DNA from: CBDEUK01 sp965250225
GTDB taxonomy: Bacteria > Pseudomonadota > Gammaproteobacteria > Eutrophobiales > Eutrophobiaceae
Assembly (NCBI GenBank): GCA_965250225.1
Contig: CBDFNQ010000027.1
Location: 96,953-160,952, forward strand
Direction: 5' to 3'
Length of the DNA stretch: 64,000 bases
Shown: positions 53,294 to 63,591 of the stretch, piece by piece
Position numbering within the stretch: the first letter of the stretch is position 1
Layout: each line of letters starts with the position of its first letter
Notes under the pieces: generated by a model
The model's database searches: none
Told to the model about the DNA's origin: nothing
Seen by the model: the letters and a program-made list of their open reading frames with translations, nothing else
Made by a program: the position numbers and the translations under genes

Positions 53294-56200
53294 GTGACCT
53301 TAACACGAGCATCGTTGGATAACCCTGTCGCTGTCGTTGTTGCAGTGTTACTGATCACCATATTTGGTTTCATCAGCCTCTCACGTTTGCCGATTCAATT
53401 AACTCCCGAAATAGAAGAACCGGGTATCACTATCAATACTACCTGGCGAGCTGCCTCACCGAATGAAGTTGAAGCAGAAATTATAGAACCACAAGAAGAT
53501 GTGCTGCGTGGGTTGCCGGGGATGACCGAACTACGTTCAATCATTCGACAGGGTAGCGGAGAGATAAGCATTACCTTTGCTGTTGAAGCTGATATGAATC
53601 GTGCCTTGCTCGAAGTCATCAATCGACTTAATCAAGTCTCTGATTATCCGGATGACGCAGATGAACCAACCATCAGTTCAGTGGGTTCCGATGCCAGAGC
53701 AATAGCCTGGTTCATTATCAAAACAACAGATGATAATGATCGGGATATTAAAACCTACAAGGATTATGTGGAAGAAGTTGTGCAGTCACGTTTTGAAAGG
53801 GTTCCAGGTGTTGCACGTTCTGAAGTCTACGGTGGTAGCGATAGAGAGATAAGAATTACCTTCGATCCCTACAAGGTTGCGAATCTTGGCCTGGAGTTGC
53901 CAGTAGTCTCAAGGCTTGCTGGCACTTCTAAAGATATATCTGGTGGCTTTAAAGATATCGGCAAACGTGAATACAGCATTCGATTTGCAGGTAAATATGA
54001 CATCCAACAATTAGGAGAAATGGTTCTCGAATGGCGAGACGGTTTTCCGATATACCTTCGTGATGTCGCCACAGTGGAACAACGGCTTGCTGACAAAAAC
54101 AGTTTTGTATTAACCAAAGGCTCCGCTTCGATTGCAGTCAACGCCCAACGTGAAACGGGTGTAAATGTATTGGAGGTTATGGACGGATTAAACCTTGCAC
54201 TAAAAGAATTAAATGAGGGCCCCTTAGCTCGTGCCGGACTAACTATAGAACAAGTCTATGACGAGACCATTTATATTCATCGTTCCATCGAAATGTTACG
54301 CAATAACCTGGGGCTGGGCATTGCACTCGCAATCACCGTATTGTTTTTATTCCTGCTCAAGTTCCGCGCGACCATGATGGTTGCTATCTCTATACCTATT
54401 TGTTTGCTGGCCAGTTTTACGGTCATGGATATGACAGGACGCACATTAAATATTATTTCACTGGCTGGATTGGCTTTCGCCGTTGGTATGGTGCTCGATG
54501 CTTCGATCGTTATTCTCGAGAATATTGTGCGGCTGAGAGAAAAAGGTAATGCACCGCATGATGCGTCTGAATCGGGTACGAAACAGGTATGGGGTGCATT
54601 ACTGGCTTCCACCGCGACAACAGTTGCTATCTTTTTACCCGTTGTTTTTTTAAAAGAAGAATCAGGACAATTGTTTGCTGATCTGGCTATTACCATTGCG
54701 GCAGCAATTTCCGTGTCATTGTTATCAGCCATCACGGTTGTTCCTGCAGCAGCAAAACTTTTTTTTAAAGAGAAAAAATTTAGTGATCCCTATGCGCCGA
54801 CATGGGATCGCTTGACTGCTTCGATAATGTTTATTACCAATAGCTCCATTAGACGATGGTTGTGGATAGGTGTATTAATTTCTGTTCCATTATTATTGGC
54901 CTATCAATTAAAACCCAAGGCTGACTATTTGCCAGACGGTAACCGTAATCTTGTATTTGCGTTTATATTGCCGCCACCGGGTGCAAACATCGATCAAATT
55001 GAACGTGAGATGGGTAATCGTGTTGCAATGAAGATGCAACCTTATATTGATGGTGAAGCAGAGCCAGCAGTCAAACATTATTTTTTTGTAGCATTTTCTC
55101 GTGGTGTTTTTATGGGTGCACGTGCTGTGCATGATGAAGATTCGGCTAAGCTGGTGACGTTGATCGATTCCGTCGTACAGGGTATTCCCGATACCATTGC
55201 CTTTGCACGACAGGCTTCATTATTTAGTGGCTTTGGTTCTGGTAGAACGATTGACATCAATATACAGGGACGCGACATTGAGGCCATACTCAAGGCAGCG
55301 CTGAATGCTTTTGTATTACTACCGGAAAAAATACCGGGAACAAATACTCGTCCCAGACCGGGTCTGGAACTCGCTCAACCAGAATTAAGATTAATACCGA
55401 ATGAAAGGCGTATTGCTGAAGCCGGTTGGGACAGGGCGATTATTGCCCGAATTTCACAGACCATGGGCGATGGTTTATTTGTTGGCGATTATTTTGATGG
55501 AGAACAAACACTCGACATCATCTTACGAGCAGCCGATTGGCATACACCTGAAGAACTCAAGGCATTACCGTTGGCGACTCCGAATGCTGGCATCTTGCCC
55601 TTTGGAGAGTTGGTGAATGTTATGCGGACAGCAGGGCCAGAAGAAATTCGTCGTATTAATAGAAGAAGAACGGTAACACTGGAAGTAACACCGCCACCAG
55701 AGGTTTCACTGGAAGATGCACTCGATATTATTAAAACAGAAATAGAACCAGAAATTTTAAATCATTTACCCAGTGATGGCGCAATTGAATATGGTGGTAC
55801 GGCGGATAAACTAAAAATAGCATTAAAAAGTATGAGTGGTAGCTTTATTCTTGCAATCGCAATTTTATATTTGTTAATGAGCGCCTTGTTTCGATCCTTT
55901 CTAGATAGTCTGTTGGTTATGTTAGCGATCCCGCTTGCCACAGTCGGTGGTGTACTCGCACTCAATCTGATCAGTCTTGTCACATTTCAACCGATGGATT
56001 TATTAACCATGATCGGTTTTATTATTTTGTTGGGGTTGGTGGTGAACAATGCGATCTTACTCGTTCATCAGGCACGCTCAGCGGAACGAGAAGGTAAATC
56101 AAGAAAAGAGGCAGTACAACTTGCCGTGAGGTTACGACTTCGACCGATCATGATGAGCACTCTGACCAGTATATTTGGCATGTTGCCATTATTGCTGGTT

Positions 56201-56338
56201 CCGGGTGCTGGAACAGAATTGTATCGTGGACTGGCAGGGGTGATTGTCGGAGGAATGATCGTGAGCACAATCTTTACACTTATACTATTACCCAGCTTAT
56301 TAAGAGTGGGGGAGCAGCGTGTTATTGCAAAATCATAA
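53294..56338 (+). CDS. RND family inner-membrane efflux pump
   Basis: The 1014-residue protein has a GTG start. It has the RND layout: one N-terminal membrane segment, a large periplasmic loop, five further segments with GLAFAVGMVLDASIVILENIVR near residue 395, a second loop, and the C-terminal membrane domain with GFIILLGLVVNNAILLVHQAR. It is of HAE1 type (proton-driven, broad small-molecule substrates). The substrate cannot be read from the sequence. Confidence 0.94.
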   Translation: MTLTRASLDNPVAVVVAVLLITIFGFISLSRLPIQLTPEIEEPGITINTTWRAASPNEVEAEIIEPQEDVLRGLPGMTELRSIIRQGSGEISITFAVEADMNRALLEVINRLNQVSDYPDDADEPTISSVGSDARAIAWFIIKTTDDNDRDIKTYKDYVEEVVQSRFERVPGVARSEVYGGSDREIRITFDPYKVANLGLELPVVSRLAGTSKDISGGFKDIGKREYSIRFAGKYDIQQLGEMVLEWRDGFPIYLRDVATVEQRLADKNSFVLTKGSASIAVNAQRETGVNVLEVMDGLNLALKELNEGPLARAGLTIEQVYDETIYIHRSIEMLRNNLGLGIALAITVLFLFLLKFRATMMVAISIPICLLASFTVMDMTGRTLNIISLAGLAFAVGMVLDASIVILENIVRLREKGNAPHDASESGTKQVWGALLASTATTVAIFLPVVFLKEESGQLFADLAITIAAAISVSLLSAITVVPAAAKLFFKEKKFSDPYAPTWDRLTASIMFITNSSIRRWLWIGVLISVPLLLAYQLKPKADYLPDGNRNLVFAFILPPPGANIDQIEREMGNRVAMKMQPYIDGEAEPAVKHYFFVAFSRGVFMGARAVHDEDSAKLVTLIDSVVQGIPDTIAFARQASLFSGFGSGRTIDINIQGRDIEAILKAALNAFVLLPEKIPGTNTRPRPGLELAQPELRLIPNERRIAEAGWDRAIIARISQTMGDGLFVGDYFDGEQTLDIILRAADWHTPEELKALPLATPNAGILPFGELVNVMRTAGPEEIRRINRRRTVTLEVTPPPEVSLEDALDIIKTEIEPEILNHLPSDGAIEYGGTADKLKIALKSMSGSFILAIAILYLLMSALFRSFLDSLLVMLAIPLATVGGVLALNLISLVTFQPMDLLTMIGFIILLGLVVNNAILLVHQARSAEREGKSRKEAVQLAVRLRLRPIMMSTLTSIFGMLPLLLVPGAGTELYRGLAGVIVGGMIVSTIFTLILLPSLLRVGEQRVIAKS

Positions 56339-56361
56339 GGAAGTTCTGATTAAGTTAAGTT

Positions 56362-56390
56362 TGTCATCTTGAGAGTAGCGAGAAATCTTA
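56362..56390. repeat. Short dispersed-repeat-like fragment
   Basis: The segment around TGTCATCTTGAGAGTAGCGA resembles a short intergenic repeat (GTCATCCTGAG...GCGAAGGATCT) found in many proteobacterial genomes. Only one copy is present here and it is degenerate, so the call is weak. Confidence 0.25.
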
Positions 56391-56423
56391 TAATCTATTC
56401 GTTAACATAAATCTGGAACTATC

Positions 56424-56927
56424 ATGCCTTTCACACCTGTTCACATGGGGCCAGGAATATTGATTAAAGCATTATTGCAAGGAAGCTTTAGCCTGATGGT
56501 GTTTGGTTGGGCACAAATAGTCATGGATATTCAGCCTTTGATTGTCATCATAACCGGTGAAGGACATTTGCACGGTTTTTCTCATACCTACATTGGTGCT
56601 ACCTTGTTAGCAATAGTCGCTGCTTTATCTGGAAAGTATTTATCTGAGCTTGGATTGAAAATTCTTGGCATCAGTAATAATAACAAAGCAATAAAGATTA
56701 CCTGGGTAGTTGTTTTTATTAGCGCTTTTATCGGCACATACAGTCATGTCGTTTTGGATAGTATAATGCATAGTGACCTGGAACCGTTTTATCCATGGTT
56801 AGCCTCAAATAATCTGCTGGGCTTATTAAACATCGATCAATTACATAAGTTCTGTTTGTACAGTGGTCTCCTTGGCGCTGGTATTTATTACCTGGTGCAA
56901 GTCACTATTGCGTGGAGAAAGTTATAG
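56424..56927 (+). CDS. Small integral membrane protein, YdjM/hydrolase-like
   Basis: The 167-residue protein has about four membrane segments and conserved histidines: HMGPG at the start, LHGFSHTYIGA near residue 55, and SHVVLDSIMHSDLEPFYPW near 113. This layout is shared by membrane proteins annotated as metal-dependent-hydrolase-like (YdjM/DUF457 relatives). Enzyme activity is unproven. It stands alone in its direction before the SNF2 gene. Confidence 0.65.
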   Translation: MPFTPVHMGPGILIKALLQGSFSLMVFGWAQIVMDIQPLIVIITGEGHLHGFSHTYIGATLLAIVAALSGKYLSELGLKILGISNNNKAIKITWVVVFISAFIGTYSHVVLDSIMHSDLEPFYPWLASNNLLGLLNIDQLHKFCLYSGLLGAGIYYLVQVTIAWRKL

Positions 56928-57163
56928 ATAAACAACAAAAAGGTAACAGATTTGTTTTTTATAGTAGGGTTAGTGAAAAATAAATCTGAAATATTTTTTA
57001 GCTGACAACAACTGTCGAGACATAACACGATAAATTATAAAACTGAAAATGTTCGTATTAAAAAAACATATTAAGTTGTAGAACATTACTTGACCCATAC
57101 GGGCATACTGAAACCTGATGTTGAAATCACGTTGTAATTCACAATAAATATTGAGAATAAAAG

Positions 57164-59842
57164 TTGGATAAACAATTACACGCACACGTCTTATCAAATG
57201 GTCATTTATCATTCGAGTTTGAAGAGACTAATGATAAACTAAAAACTCAGCAGAAACGTTTTGAAAAAATAATTCATGATTTTTTTCAATCTGATCCCGT
57301 CTCGGCACTTTTCTATTTAGGGACTTGTGACCAATGTTCCCCTCTTTCTCCCATGTTGGATTTTTGGCGGCATTTTTCGCATGAATATATTGAGGTTCTG
57401 CGTTTGCATCCAGATGTTGAGCGTTTAAGGCATGAGCTATTAATACCGGTTGAAGCAGTCGTGTTAAACAATCTAACCAGGCAAACTCCCTTTATCCAAG
57501 GGGCCGAATATTTAACAATGAAACTGCTGGAAGATTACTGGGAAAAACTGCATGTTTTTTTTCAGACCGAAATCAAATCGTACTCAGGAAAGGTTGAGGA
57601 TTTTTTCCATCAATATGCCCCGGAGTTACATCTGGCTGGTCGCATCTATTTTCATTTAGTCGAAAATAAGGATGACGAGGATTACCCTTTTGCTTTTCTG
57701 GCAACTTATGCCCACGTGATTAATGAGATGGGGGAAAGCCAACACAAGCCGTTACAATATGCTCTGACAGAGTATGACGATGATCAAAAGAAAATGTTGG
57801 AACTATTATCGACCGTCTCCAACGCCGCCCGTGAAAGTACGTTAATCGCCGGACTGCTAGAGTCGGGTGAACTATTTCATCCGCTGATGTGGACATCAGG
57901 CGATGCCTTCATTTTCCTGAATGAGGTCACGACGTATGAAGCGGCTGGGATCCTCTGTCGCATCCCTGATTGGTGGAAGAAAAAAAGGTCCTCACCGCGT
58001 TTAAGTATTAGCGTGGGTGACAAAAAGCCATCACTGGTGGGAATGGAATCTCTGGTTGATTTTAAAGCCAGGCTTGTTTTGGGGGAGTCACCGTTGTCTT
58101 TAGCGGAGGCGAAACAATTGCTTTCTCAAACAGAGGGGCTGGCCTATATCAAAGGCAAGTGGGTAACGCTTGATAAGGCAAAATTAAAAGAGACCATTTC
58201 CTCACTGGAAAAAGCGAATAAATTGATGGAAGAACAGGGCGTCTCACTTTCGGATGCGCTACGATTTTTGATGTCGCCGCAGGATTATGCCGACATGGGT
58301 GAGTCCTTGGCGGACGATATAGACGTTAGTTGTGGACGATGGTTAGGATCCGTTCTTGAAAAGATGCGCAATCCTCAATTGATCCGATCAGTGACCCCAG
58401 CGAAGGATTTTAAGGCGGTATTAAGGCCCTATCAACAGAAAGGACTCGATTGGCTTTTTCTCATGCACTCGCTGGGTTTTGGTGCTTGCCTGGCCGATGA
58501 CATGGGTCTTGGCAAGACGATCCAGGTGCTGGCATTTCTTAAGACTCTGGTGAACAAGGACAAAGCGTTGCCAACGAATCTACTTGTTTTGCCGGCAACG
58601 CTGCTGACGAACTGGGCCGATGAAATAAAACGCTTTGCACCTTCCTTACGCTTTATGTTGGCTCACCCCAGTGTTGGCGATGCCAAGCTTTTAAAGAAAT
58701 TTGATGAGAAGAAAATCGATAAATTTGATCTGATCATCACCACCTATGGGATGAGCAAACGTTATGAATGGATACAGTCGTACAACTGGAACTACATTAT
58801 TTTAGATGAAGCGCAGACCATCAAGAACCCTGGCGCGGCGCAAACCAGGGCGGTTAAAAAACTGAAGAGCCAGAACCGCCTCATATTGACGGGCACGCCT
58901 ATCGAAAATCGCTTGTCCGATCTTTGGTCGTTATTTGATTTTCTAAATCCAGGGCTTTTGGGCAGTAGCAAGCAGTTTTCAAAGTTAAATAAAAAGCTGA
59001 ATGGGAATGTAGACGGGTATACATCACTACGGAAGGTGATCAGTCCCTACATATTGAGGCGACTTAAAACAGACAAGACTATCATTTCAGATCTGCCGGA
59101 CAAGGTTGAATACGACAGTTACGCCGGTTTAAGTAAAACCCAGCTTGTTCTCTACCAGGAACTGGTAGATCGGCTCCAGGATTCACTGGAAGTAGCAGAA
59201 GGCATACAAAGGAGGGGGCTGGTGCTGGCTTCGCTGATGAAATTCAAACAGATATGCAATCATCCGGATCAATATTTAGGACAGAATGTCTTTAACGAAA
59301 ACGACAGTGGAAAGTTCTTGAAGCTCAGAGAAATTTGCGAAGCCATTTTTGAGAAACGAGAAAAGATCCTCATCTTCACACAGTTTAAAGAGATGACCGA
59401 GCCGCTGAATGAATTTTTACAGGGCATTTTTAGCCGCAAGGGTCTGGTTTTGCATGGTGGTACGCCGGTTAAAAAACGCAAACAATTAGTCGCAGACTTT
59501 CAAAGCGACGACTATGTCCCCTATTTCATATTGTCTGTCAAAGCGGGTGGTATAGGACTCAATTTAACGGCGGCCAATCACGTTGTCCATTTCGACCGAT
59601 GGTGGAATCCTGCCGTTGAAAGTCAGGCCACTGATCGGGCGTTTCGTATTGGCCAGCATAAAAATGTTATTGTGCATAAATTCATTACCCAGGGAACAGT
59701 AGAAGAAAAAATTGCTAAAATGATTGAACAAAAAAAACAACTTTCCGAAGACGTCATTGGCAGTACGGGAGAGCAATGGATCACGGAAATGAACAATGAT
59801 GATTTAATCAACTTATTTAAAATGGAGACGAGTCCAATATGA
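57164..59842 (+). CDS. SNF2-family DEAD/DEAH helicase
   Basis: The 892-residue protein has a TTG start, a unique N-terminal half (about residues 1-420) and a SNF2 ATPase. The ATPase has the Walker A region LADDMGLGKTIQ, the DEAQ box LDEAQTIKNPG, LTGTPIENRL and the C-terminal motif VHFDRWWNPAVESQATDRAFRIGQ. Bacterial SNF2 proteins move or strip proteins on DNA or RNA polymerase (RapA). The SWIM gene 10 bases downstream is its usual partner. The exact role is not known. Confidence 0.92.
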   Translation: MDKQLHAHVLSNGHLSFEFEETNDKLKTQQKRFEKIIHDFFQSDPVSALFYLGTCDQCSPLSPMLDFWRHFSHEYIEVLRLHPDVERLRHELLIPVEAVVLNNLTRQTPFIQGAEYLTMKLLEDYWEKLHVFFQTEIKSYSGKVEDFFHQYAPELHLAGRIYFHLVENKDDEDYPFAFLATYAHVINEMGESQHKPLQYALTEYDDDQKKMLELLSTVSNAARESTLIAGLLESGELFHPLMWTSGDAFIFLNEVTTYEAAGILCRIPDWWKKKRSSPRLSISVGDKKPSLVGMESLVDFKARLVLGESPLSLAEAKQLLSQTEGLAYIKGKWVTLDKAKLKETISSLEKANKLMEEQGVSLSDALRFLMSPQDYADMGESLADDIDVSCGRWLGSVLEKMRNPQLIRSVTPAKDFKAVLRPYQQKGLDWLFLMHSLGFGACLADDMGLGKTIQVLAFLKTLVNKDKALPTNLLVLPATLLTNWADEIKRFAPSLRFMLAHPSVGDAKLLKKFDEKKIDKFDLIITTYGMSKRYEWIQSYNWNYIILDEAQTIKNPGAAQTRAVKKLKSQNRLILTGTPIENRLSDLWSLFDFLNPGLLGSSKQFSKLNKKLNGNVDGYTSLRKVISPYILRRLKTDKTIISDLPDKVEYDSYAGLSKTQLVLYQELVDRLQDSLEVAEGIQRRGLVLASLMKFKQICNHPDQYLGQNVFNENDSGKFLKLREICEAIFEKREKILIFTQFKEMTEPLNEFLQGIFSRKGLVLHGGTPVKKRKQLVADFQSDDYVPYFILSVKAGGIGLNLTAANHVVHFDRWWNPAVESQATDRAFRIGQHKNVIVHKFITQGTVEEKIAKMIEQKKQLSEDVIGSTGEQWITEMNNDDLINLFKMETSPI

Positions 59843-59852
59843 GTTTATATTT

Positions 59853-60860
59853 ATGAGTTGGGGCTACTACCCTCCCTATGTCTCGGTAGCGGAAAAGAAA
59901 ATAAAGGCTGAAAAAAAACTAAAACAGTTAAGAAAAAAATACCCTGATATTCAACCCATCGTCATTGAAGGAAAGACATTGGCAATAACTTGGTGGGGCA
60001 AAGCCTGGAATGCCAATCTAAAGAAATACGCGGACTACAGTAACCGTATTGGGCGAGGCCGGAGTTATGTGAAGCAGGGAGCTGTATTGGATCTCAAATT
60101 GACCAAAGGTAAAATTGAGTCGCTAGTATTAGGATCAGAAACACAACCCTATTTCATTCAGATCAAGGTAGGCAAATTATCAACAAAGAAATGGGACACC
60201 ATAAAAAAAGCTGCCAAAGATAAGATAGAGTCATTACAAGAATTATTAGACGGAAAATTTCCCAAAGAATTAGAGGAGATCTTTACCGCAAAAGGCGCAG
60301 GACTTTTTCCCAGCCCTAAAGAGATCAAGCTGGACTGCTCCTGTCCCGATTGGGCAACCATGTGTAAACACGTGACCGCCACACTCTATGGTATCGGTGT
60401 CAGATTAGATCAGAACCCCGCATTATTTTTTACCCTGAGAGGAGTCAATATTGATGATCTCGTTGGTTCTGCGCTTAAAAAGCGTAAGGAAGAATTGCTT
60501 CAGTCTATCTCGAACAAGAAGAAAGGTCCGCGTGTTATTGAGGGAGGCGAGGACAAACTTTCAGCCCTGTTTGACATCGATTTTGCAGAATCGAAACCCA
60601 TAGCAGCTGAGGAAAAATCTGTGAAGAAAAAGACAAAGAAAAAAACGACAAAGAAAAAAATAAAAAAAATTGCCAAAAAAACAGCTAAAAAAACACCAGC
60701 CAGGAAAGCGAATAAAAAGAAAACCGCTAAAAAGAAATTAAGCAAAAATCCAGCCAGAAGACATCAAGGAAAAAGGCTACAAAAAAGAAACGCAGTCGGT
60801 AAGATCCGTAACATTCTGATTGTTGATGTTATTATTCCTTTTTGTTTTTTTGTTCGGTAG
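59853..60860 (+). CDS. SWIM zinc-finger protein with lysine-rich tail
   Basis: The 335-residue protein starts MSWGYYPPYVSVAEKK and has a SWIM motif, CSCPDWATMCKH, near residues 166-177. The C-terminal 80 residues are rich in lysine, with KKTAKK-type repeats like histone H1 tails, suggesting DNA binding. The tail appears frameshifted after residue 295. One extra A in the AAAAA run near 60742 would give a lysine-rich ending and an earlier stop (about 60801), instead of the uncharged IVDVIIPFCFFVR ending seen here. It is co-transcribed with the SNF2 gene. Confidence 0.85.
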   Translation: MSWGYYPPYVSVAEKKIKAEKKLKQLRKKYPDIQPIVIEGKTLAITWWGKAWNANLKKYADYSNRIGRGRSYVKQGAVLDLKLTKGKIESLVLGSETQPYFIQIKVGKLSTKKWDTIKKAAKDKIESLQELLDGKFPKELEEIFTAKGAGLFPSPKEIKLDCSCPDWATMCKHVTATLYGIGVRLDQNPALFFTLRGVNIDDLVGSALKKRKEELLQSISNKKKGPRVIEGGEDKLSALFDIDFAESKPIAAEEKSVKKKTKKKTTKKKIKKIAKKTAKKTPARKANKKKTAKKKLSKNPARRHQGKRLQKRNAVGKIRNILIVDVIIPFCFFVR

Positions 60861-60913
60861 CTTTTTTGACTATTGTGAACCGGGCCTGATATTTTTTTCC
60901 AGGAGTGATTTAT

Positions 60914-62883
60914 TTGATAGACCGTGCCAGCGAGATCCTTAGAACCACCTTCGGTTATGATCAGTTTCGTAGATCCCAACAAACGATCATCGAACAGGTG
61001 TTGCAAGGCAATGACGCCCTGGTATTAATGCCAACCGGTGGCGGTAAATCGCTGTGTTATCAGATCCCGGCAATGATTCGGCAAGGCACGGGCATCGTTG
61101 TGTCACCGCTGATTGCACTTATGCAGGATCAAGTGGCTGCCTTAACGCAACTCGGTGTGAAAGCGGCCTTTATTAATTCTACTCTGGAAGTAGATGAAGT
61201 TCGTGCTGTTGAAGGGCGGTTGTTGAAGAATGATCTCGACATACTTTATGTGGCCCCGGAACGTTTATTAATGGAGCAGATGTTGCAGCTTCTTGATCGA
61301 TGTCATGCCGAACATCAGCTGGCCCTGTTTGCCATTGATGAAGCCCATTGTGTGTCACAATGGGGGCACGATTTTCGTCCTGAATACCAGCAATTAAAAT
61401 TGCTCCATGAACGCTATCCCGAAGTGCCACGGATTGCACTGACCGCAACGGCTGATCAGCGTACCCGTATTGAGATCATCAGTCAGTTAAAGCTGGAACA
61501 GGCGGCTGTTTTCATCCGCAGCTTTGATCGGACGAATATTCGCTATGCGATTTCAGATGGTCAAAATCCAAAACAACGACTCTGGACATTCCTGCAAAAC
61601 GAACACCTGGATGATGCGGGGATAGTCTATTGCCTGTCACGTAAAAAAGTTGAGGCCATTGCTGAATGGTTAACGGATCAGGGGCTAGTCGCATTGCCTT
61701 ACCATGCTGGTTTGCCTGCCGAGGTGCGCCAGAAAAACCAGCAACGTTTTCTGCGTGAAGAAAGCGTGATCATTGTTGCCACCATAGCCTTTGGCATGGG
61801 GATTGATAAACCGGATGTGCGTTTTGTCGCACATCTAAATTTGCCGAAAAGTATTGAAGCCTATTACCAGGAAACCGGTCGCGCCGGTCGTAATGGCGAA
61901 CCCGCTGACGCCTGGATGAGCTATGGACTCCAGGATGTGATCACGTTGAAACAATTCGTACAGGAATCTAATGCCAATGAAATGCAAAAGCGCGTCGAGC
62001 ATTATAAACTGGAATCCATGCTCGGTTTATGTGAATTGATCAGTTGCCGCCGTCACGCCTTGTTGACGTATTTTGGCGAAGAGCCAAAAGAACATTGCGG
62101 AAATTGTGATAATTGCCAGAATCCGCCGGAAAAATGGGATGCGACAGAGGCAACGCAAATGGCCTTATCCTGCGTTTATCGAACCGAGCAGCGCTTTGGT
62201 GTGAATTACATTGTTGATATTTTGTTAGGCAAAACAGACGAACGCGTACAACGTAATGGCCATGATCGGCTCAGCACCTTTGGTATCGGTAAGGCACTTT
62301 CGTGAGTGAATGGCGAACCCTTTTTCGGCAGATCATTGCGCTCGGCTATCTTGATGTGAATGTGGAACGCTATGGCGCGTTGCAACTTACGCAGCAATGT
62401 CGTCCCTTGTTGCGCGGTGAAGAAACATTAGAACTGCGTAAACAATTAAAAGAACAGAAGACAGAGAAAAAAACCAAACAAAAAGGCACGATACGCGTAC
62501 AAGACGAAGCCTTATGGCAAGCCCTTCGCCAGCTCCGTAGTCGCCTGGCGGAAGAAGCCGGTGTCCCACCCTATGTCATTTTTCATGACGCTACTTTGCA
62601 GGAAATGCTTAAACAAAGACCGGGTACAGAGAATGAACTGGGACGAATATCTGGCGTTGGCGATCAGAAACTCAGCCGTTACGGAAAAATATTTATCGAA
62701 GAGATATCTCTCTATCCACTGCCGGAATTACTGGATAATCAGCTCAGTACAACGGTGAATGAAACCCTGATCCTCTTCGAACAGGGAAAAAATATTCAGC
62801 AGATAGCAACGACACGTGATCTGAACACAACCACTGTCTATACACATTTTGCCGATGCGATTGAAACAGGACTGCTGATGTGA
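60914..62883 (+). pseudogene. recQ: RecQ-type ATP-dependent DNA helicase, interrupted by one frameshift
   Basis: The first frame runs from TTG 60914 (AGGAG eight bases upstream) to 62305 and the second from about 62302 to 62883. Together they match full RecQ: helicase (MPTGGGKSLCYQ, DEAHCVSQWGHDFR), RQC zinc site (CGNCDNC) with winged helix, and a C-terminal HRDC domain (LRQLRSRLAEEAGVPPYVIFHDATL). The break is in the winged helix at GIGKALS|SEWRTLFRQ. One missing base (for example a G in TCGTGAG) explains it. It may be a sequencing error or a real mutation; the helicase core could still be made alone. Confidence 0.88.
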
Positions 62884-63056
62884 AAGCGGTACTCAATATT
62901 GAGGACAAAGAGTATGAACAAATTATTTTCACCATGGAAGCACTGGATGAAGAACAAAAGGGCCGATTGAAGCCAGTCTACGAGGCGTTGGACGAAGAAT
63001 ATGATTACGGTTTACTAAAGTGTGTACAAGCCTCTATCAAAGGTGATCTGGGTTAA
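62880..63056 (+). CDS. Small acidic protein of unknown function, 58 residues
   Basis: The GTG start at 62880 overlaps the recQ stop (ATGTGA), suggesting translational coupling. The predicted protein has many Glu and Asp residues and no cysteine pair, signal or membrane segment. I do not recognise a family. Confidence 0.5.
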   Translation: MKAVLNIEDKEYEQIIFTMEALDEEQKGRLKPVYEALDEEYDYGLLKCVQASIKGDLG

Positions 63057-63110
63057 CCGTAATTATTCATGAGTATATAAAAACCGTGGTCTGACACAAA
63101 GACACAAAAA

Positions 63111-63145
63111 GTGCCGGAGTGATTAAAATTAAATCATTCCGACAC
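63111..63145. repeat. Imperfect inverted repeat
   Basis: GTGCCGGAGTGATT pairs with AATCATTCCGACAC, with one mismatch and one G-T pair. It lies about 55 bases after the small-protein stop. It may be a transcription stop for the recQ unit, or a short mobile repeat. Confidence 0.4.
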
Positions 63146-63170
63146 CATTTATTCTCCCTAAAATCAAATA

Positions 63171-63213
63171 CTGGATTTCCGCCTACACGAAAAAGACGGT
63201 AAGCTGGCGTATA
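63171..63213. repeat. Degenerate intergenic repeat
   Basis: The stretch CTGGATTTCCGCCTACACGA with GACGGTAAG resembles a common proteobacterial repeat (GGATTCCCGCC...GGGAATGACGG). The second arm is decayed. Only one copy is visible in the window. Confidence 0.35.
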
Positions 63214-63237
63214 TTCTATTCAGGATCTAACACCCTG

Positions 63238-63262
63238 TTGACATAGTTATCATTCATGATAA
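63238..63262 (+). promoter_or_regulatory. Likely promoter/operator of the higBA locus
   Basis: TTGACA at 63238-63243 is a consensus -35 element. It is followed by the perfect palindrome TTATCAT-TC-ATGATAA at 63247-63262, just before the toxin ATG at 63272. Such palindromes overlapping the promoter are the usual binding site for HigA-type antitoxins. The -10 element is unclear (GATAAT at 63258 gives a short spacing). Confidence 0.55.
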
Positions 63263-63271
63263 TCTTTCGAA

Positions 63272-63591
63272 ATGTCATGGAAGATCACATTTTTCAATAA
63301 AAAAATAGAAGAGGAGACACTCTTATTTCCCGATGGAATTCTCGCGAACCTGCTGCATATATTTGGAATGATTGAAGAATTTGGCTCGACTATTGGTAAG
63401 CCCCACACGGCGCCGATGAGAGATGGACTCTTTGAGATTCGAGCCAAGGATAAGAAGGCATTGGTCGTTCTCTTTTCTGCACGCTGAAAGGAAAAGAGAT
63501 CGTCATTCTGCATTCCTTCATCAAAAAAACACAGAAGACCTCGAAGAGAGAACTCGACAAAGCTCTTGGAAGGTTGAAGGAACTAAGGTAA
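63272..63591 (+). pseudogene. higB: HigB-type toxin (phage Gp49-like), frameshifted
   Basis: The first frame reads MSWKITFFNKKIEEETLLFPDGILANLLHIF and continues to RAKDKKALVVLFSAR. The expected family sequence RAK-x-x-GIGRSLFCTLKGKEIVILHSFIKKT is present in the next frame from about 63459. One missing G in GATAAGAAGGC restores a 106-residue toxin that ends at 63591, overlapping the antitoxin ATG (TAATG). RelE/HigB toxins are ribosome-dependent mRNA nucleases. As sequenced the toxin is broken. Confidence 0.8.

Noticed and set aside
57164..60860. A DISARM-type defence system based on the SNF2 helicase
   Set aside because: No methyltransferase, DUF1998 or phospholipase-D partner is present; the SNF2-SWIM pair alone is not diagnostic.
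62290..62320. Programmed frameshifting in recQ
   Set aside because: There is no slippery heptamer or clear stimulatory structure, and two neighbouring genes also lack one base; error or mutation is simpler.
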